Assembly (NCBI GenBank): GCA_009695405.1
Contig: SIAZ01000052.1
Span: 1-16,143 of the forward strand
Source: Pedosphaera sp.
Lineage (GTDB): Bacteria > Verrucomicrobiota > Verrucomicrobiia > Limisphaerales > UBA9464
DNA: 16,143 nt
Direction: 5' to 3'
Position numbers and translations under genes: made by a program. How positions within the stretch are numbered: the first letter of the stretch is position 1; every line of letters starts with the position of its first letter. The notes beneath the pieces are model-generated. The model was not told the DNA's origin. It saw only the letters and a list, made by a program, of their open reading frames with translations, and did not search any database. Positions 15,695 through 16,143 of the stretch are shown here, piece after piece.

Positions 15695-15895
15695 GTGTTG
15701 GTTCTCCAAGGTCGCACCTTGTGTGGTGCTGACATCGATCTTGTGCGGGCTCTGCTCGCTGAAGCCCCAGCCTGCCGCCGCCCCTCAGACTATCCGTCAA
15801 CGGCCAACCCAACCGAATCCCGTCACCCCTATCGGCCCACATTAAATCCATCGACGGGGCCTTGCACGACCCCTGTTTCTCGCCTAATTTTCTAA
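15695..15895 (+). pseudogene. Possible DUF4338-like N-terminal fragment
   Basis: A plus-strand frame from a GTG reads MLVLQGRTLCGADIDLVRAL and then LAEAPACRR. This recalls the N-terminus of DUF4338 proteins, including transposase-linked versions, where a 'QGR-L---DI-LIR-LLAE-P-WSRRRLS' pattern is typical (from memory, not from a search). After about 30 residues the sequence becomes proline/threonine-rich and unrelated, and it stops at 15895. The conserved Trp-Ser-Arg-Arg segment is degraded. If correct, it is a short relic of a mobile-element gene. It could equally be chance. Confidence 0.28.
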
Positions 15896-15931
15896 AAGCC
15901 AAAAAAAGTGAATAAGAGAGCGTGTTTTGTC

Positions 15932-15960
15932 TTGCATATATAATATATTATTTCTATATG
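15932..15960 (+). promoter_or_regulatory. Candidate promoter for the transposase gene
   Basis: TTGCAT (15932-15937) and TATATG (15955-15960) are spaced by 17 bases, a fair -35/-10 pair ending ten bases before the transposase ATG. The spacer contains a perfect 12-bp palindrome, ATAATATATTAT (15940-15951). It may be an operator, or just a product of the AT-rich composition; TATAAT (15939-15944) within it could be an alternative -10. If transcription starts downstream of 15960, the leader would be very short. Confidence 0.35.
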
Positions 15961-15970
15961 TATTAACTCT

Positions 15971-16143
15971 ATGTCGGCGCGTTTACCCATTTTGCACAAG
16001 ACACCCTTTGTCTTGGATCCGCGTCCGCTGACCGAAGCCAGCAGTGCTCACGTCGGTGCCCTCGGCGTCTCCCGGGCCTTCCGCTCCTTGGGCCTGCCGG
16101 GGAATCATCACCAATCTCAAGCCGCGCAAACGCCAGCGAGGCT
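15971..16143 (+). pseudogene. IS1380-like (DDE group 1) transposase, N-terminus, frameshifted and cut by the window end
   Basis: From the ATG the frame reads MSARLPILHKTPFVLDPRPL, then SAHVGALGVSRAFRSLGLPG. This resembles the start of IS1380-type transposases, in which a conserved 'LGLP' helix is followed by a basic 'KRQRG' segment. In the annotated frame that segment is lost (NHHQSQAAQTPAR). Moving one base at the GGGG run (16099-16102) restores GIITNLKPRKRQRG in frame through 16142. The gene therefore seems to carry a single extra G, making it a likely pseudogene unless this is a sequencing error or programmed slippage. The protein would have catalysed cut-and-paste transposition. Terminal inverted repeats could not be identified, and the 3' part lies outside the window. 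Composition is GC-richer than the neighbouring cytochrome gene. The family assignment comes from memory of the motif pattern. Confidence 0.6.

Larger units (their letters stand above)
15445..15970. other. Gene-poor stretch with mobile-element debris
   Basis: About 500 bases lie between the start of the DUF1553 gene and the transposase start. The first ~75 bases are AT-rich and should hold the promoter of the minus-strand cytochrome cluster, but no -35/-10 pair stands out. From 15545 to about 15890 the composition becomes more GC-rich. This part holds a nested inverted repeat and a DUF4338-like fragment, annotated separately. A 126-codon minus-strand frame covers the same bases (15522-15902), but I recognise nothing in it. 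From 15895 the sequence turns AT-rich again ahead of the transposase. No insertion-sequence end could be fixed. Confidence 0.6.

Noticed and set aside
15522..15902. Minus-strand frame of 126 codons upstream of the cytochrome cluster
   Set aside because: It contains a few scattered cysteines but no recognisable zinc ribbon or other domain, and it spans the nested inverted repeat; kept only as a description of the gap.
1..16143. Search by eye for CRISPR arrays, rRNA and tRNA genes
   Set aside because: No spaced direct repeats and no conserved rRNA or tRNA segments were seen.

Overview
The window reads as a chromosomal stretch of a Verrucomicrobiota bacterium, or a close relative in the Planctomycetes-Verrucomicrobia group. 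The main evidence is two large 'planctomycete cytochrome c' type proteins, one with PSCyt1/DUF1549/DUF1553 domains and one with DUF1587/1595/1592/1588/1585 domains. A TPR protein of a type I associate with Verrucomicrobia, a VTC-type polyphosphate polymerase paired with DUF4956, and mostly absent Shine-Dalgarno sequences agree with this. Codon use is moderate and mixed through the middle of the window; the extreme right end looks more GC-rich and contains mobile-element debris.

Layout, left to right. (1) 1-423: a rearranged end. It holds the first ~50 codons of a response-regulator receiver domain on the minus strand, cut off before its phospho-acceptor site. (2) 424-2652 (-): an alpha-glucan phosphorylase (GlgP, DUF3417 type), with a perfect inverted repeat just upstream of its start. 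(3) 2794-2994 (-): a small ThiS sulfur carrier ending in Gly-Gly, transcribed away from the next block across a 112-bp divergent gap. (4) 3107-6048 (+): a compact housekeeping run purC, ribH, lspA, miaA (gaps of 9, 26 and 30 bases), ending at a plausible intrinsic terminator. (5) 6182-8893 (-): a tight three-gene unit, VTC polyphosphate polymerase then DUF4956 membrane protein then HlyD-like membrane-fusion protein, with gaps of 6 and 3 bases. (6) 9097-15444 (-): a c-type cytochrome cluster, PSCyt1-DUF1549-DUF1553 protein, TPR protein, then DUF1592-type protein. (7) 15445-16143: about 500 bases without a convincing intact gene, containing a nested inverted repeat and a possible DUF4338-like fragment, followed by the start of an IS1380-like transposase that is frameshifted at a G run.

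How the genes fit together. The housekeeping block supplies purine and riboflavin synthesis, lipoprotein maturation and tRNA modification; nothing links these beyond co-transcription. The VTC-DUF4956-HlyD unit is the best candidate for an undescribed system: an apparently catalytically complete cytosolic polyphosphate polymerase, a multi-pass membrane protein and a single-pass periplasm-spanning adaptor lie in one coupled operon without an obvious ABC transporter or outer-membrane partner. The cytochrome cluster pairs two multidomain families that more often sit next to DUF1501 or DUF1552 partners; neither partner is present here.
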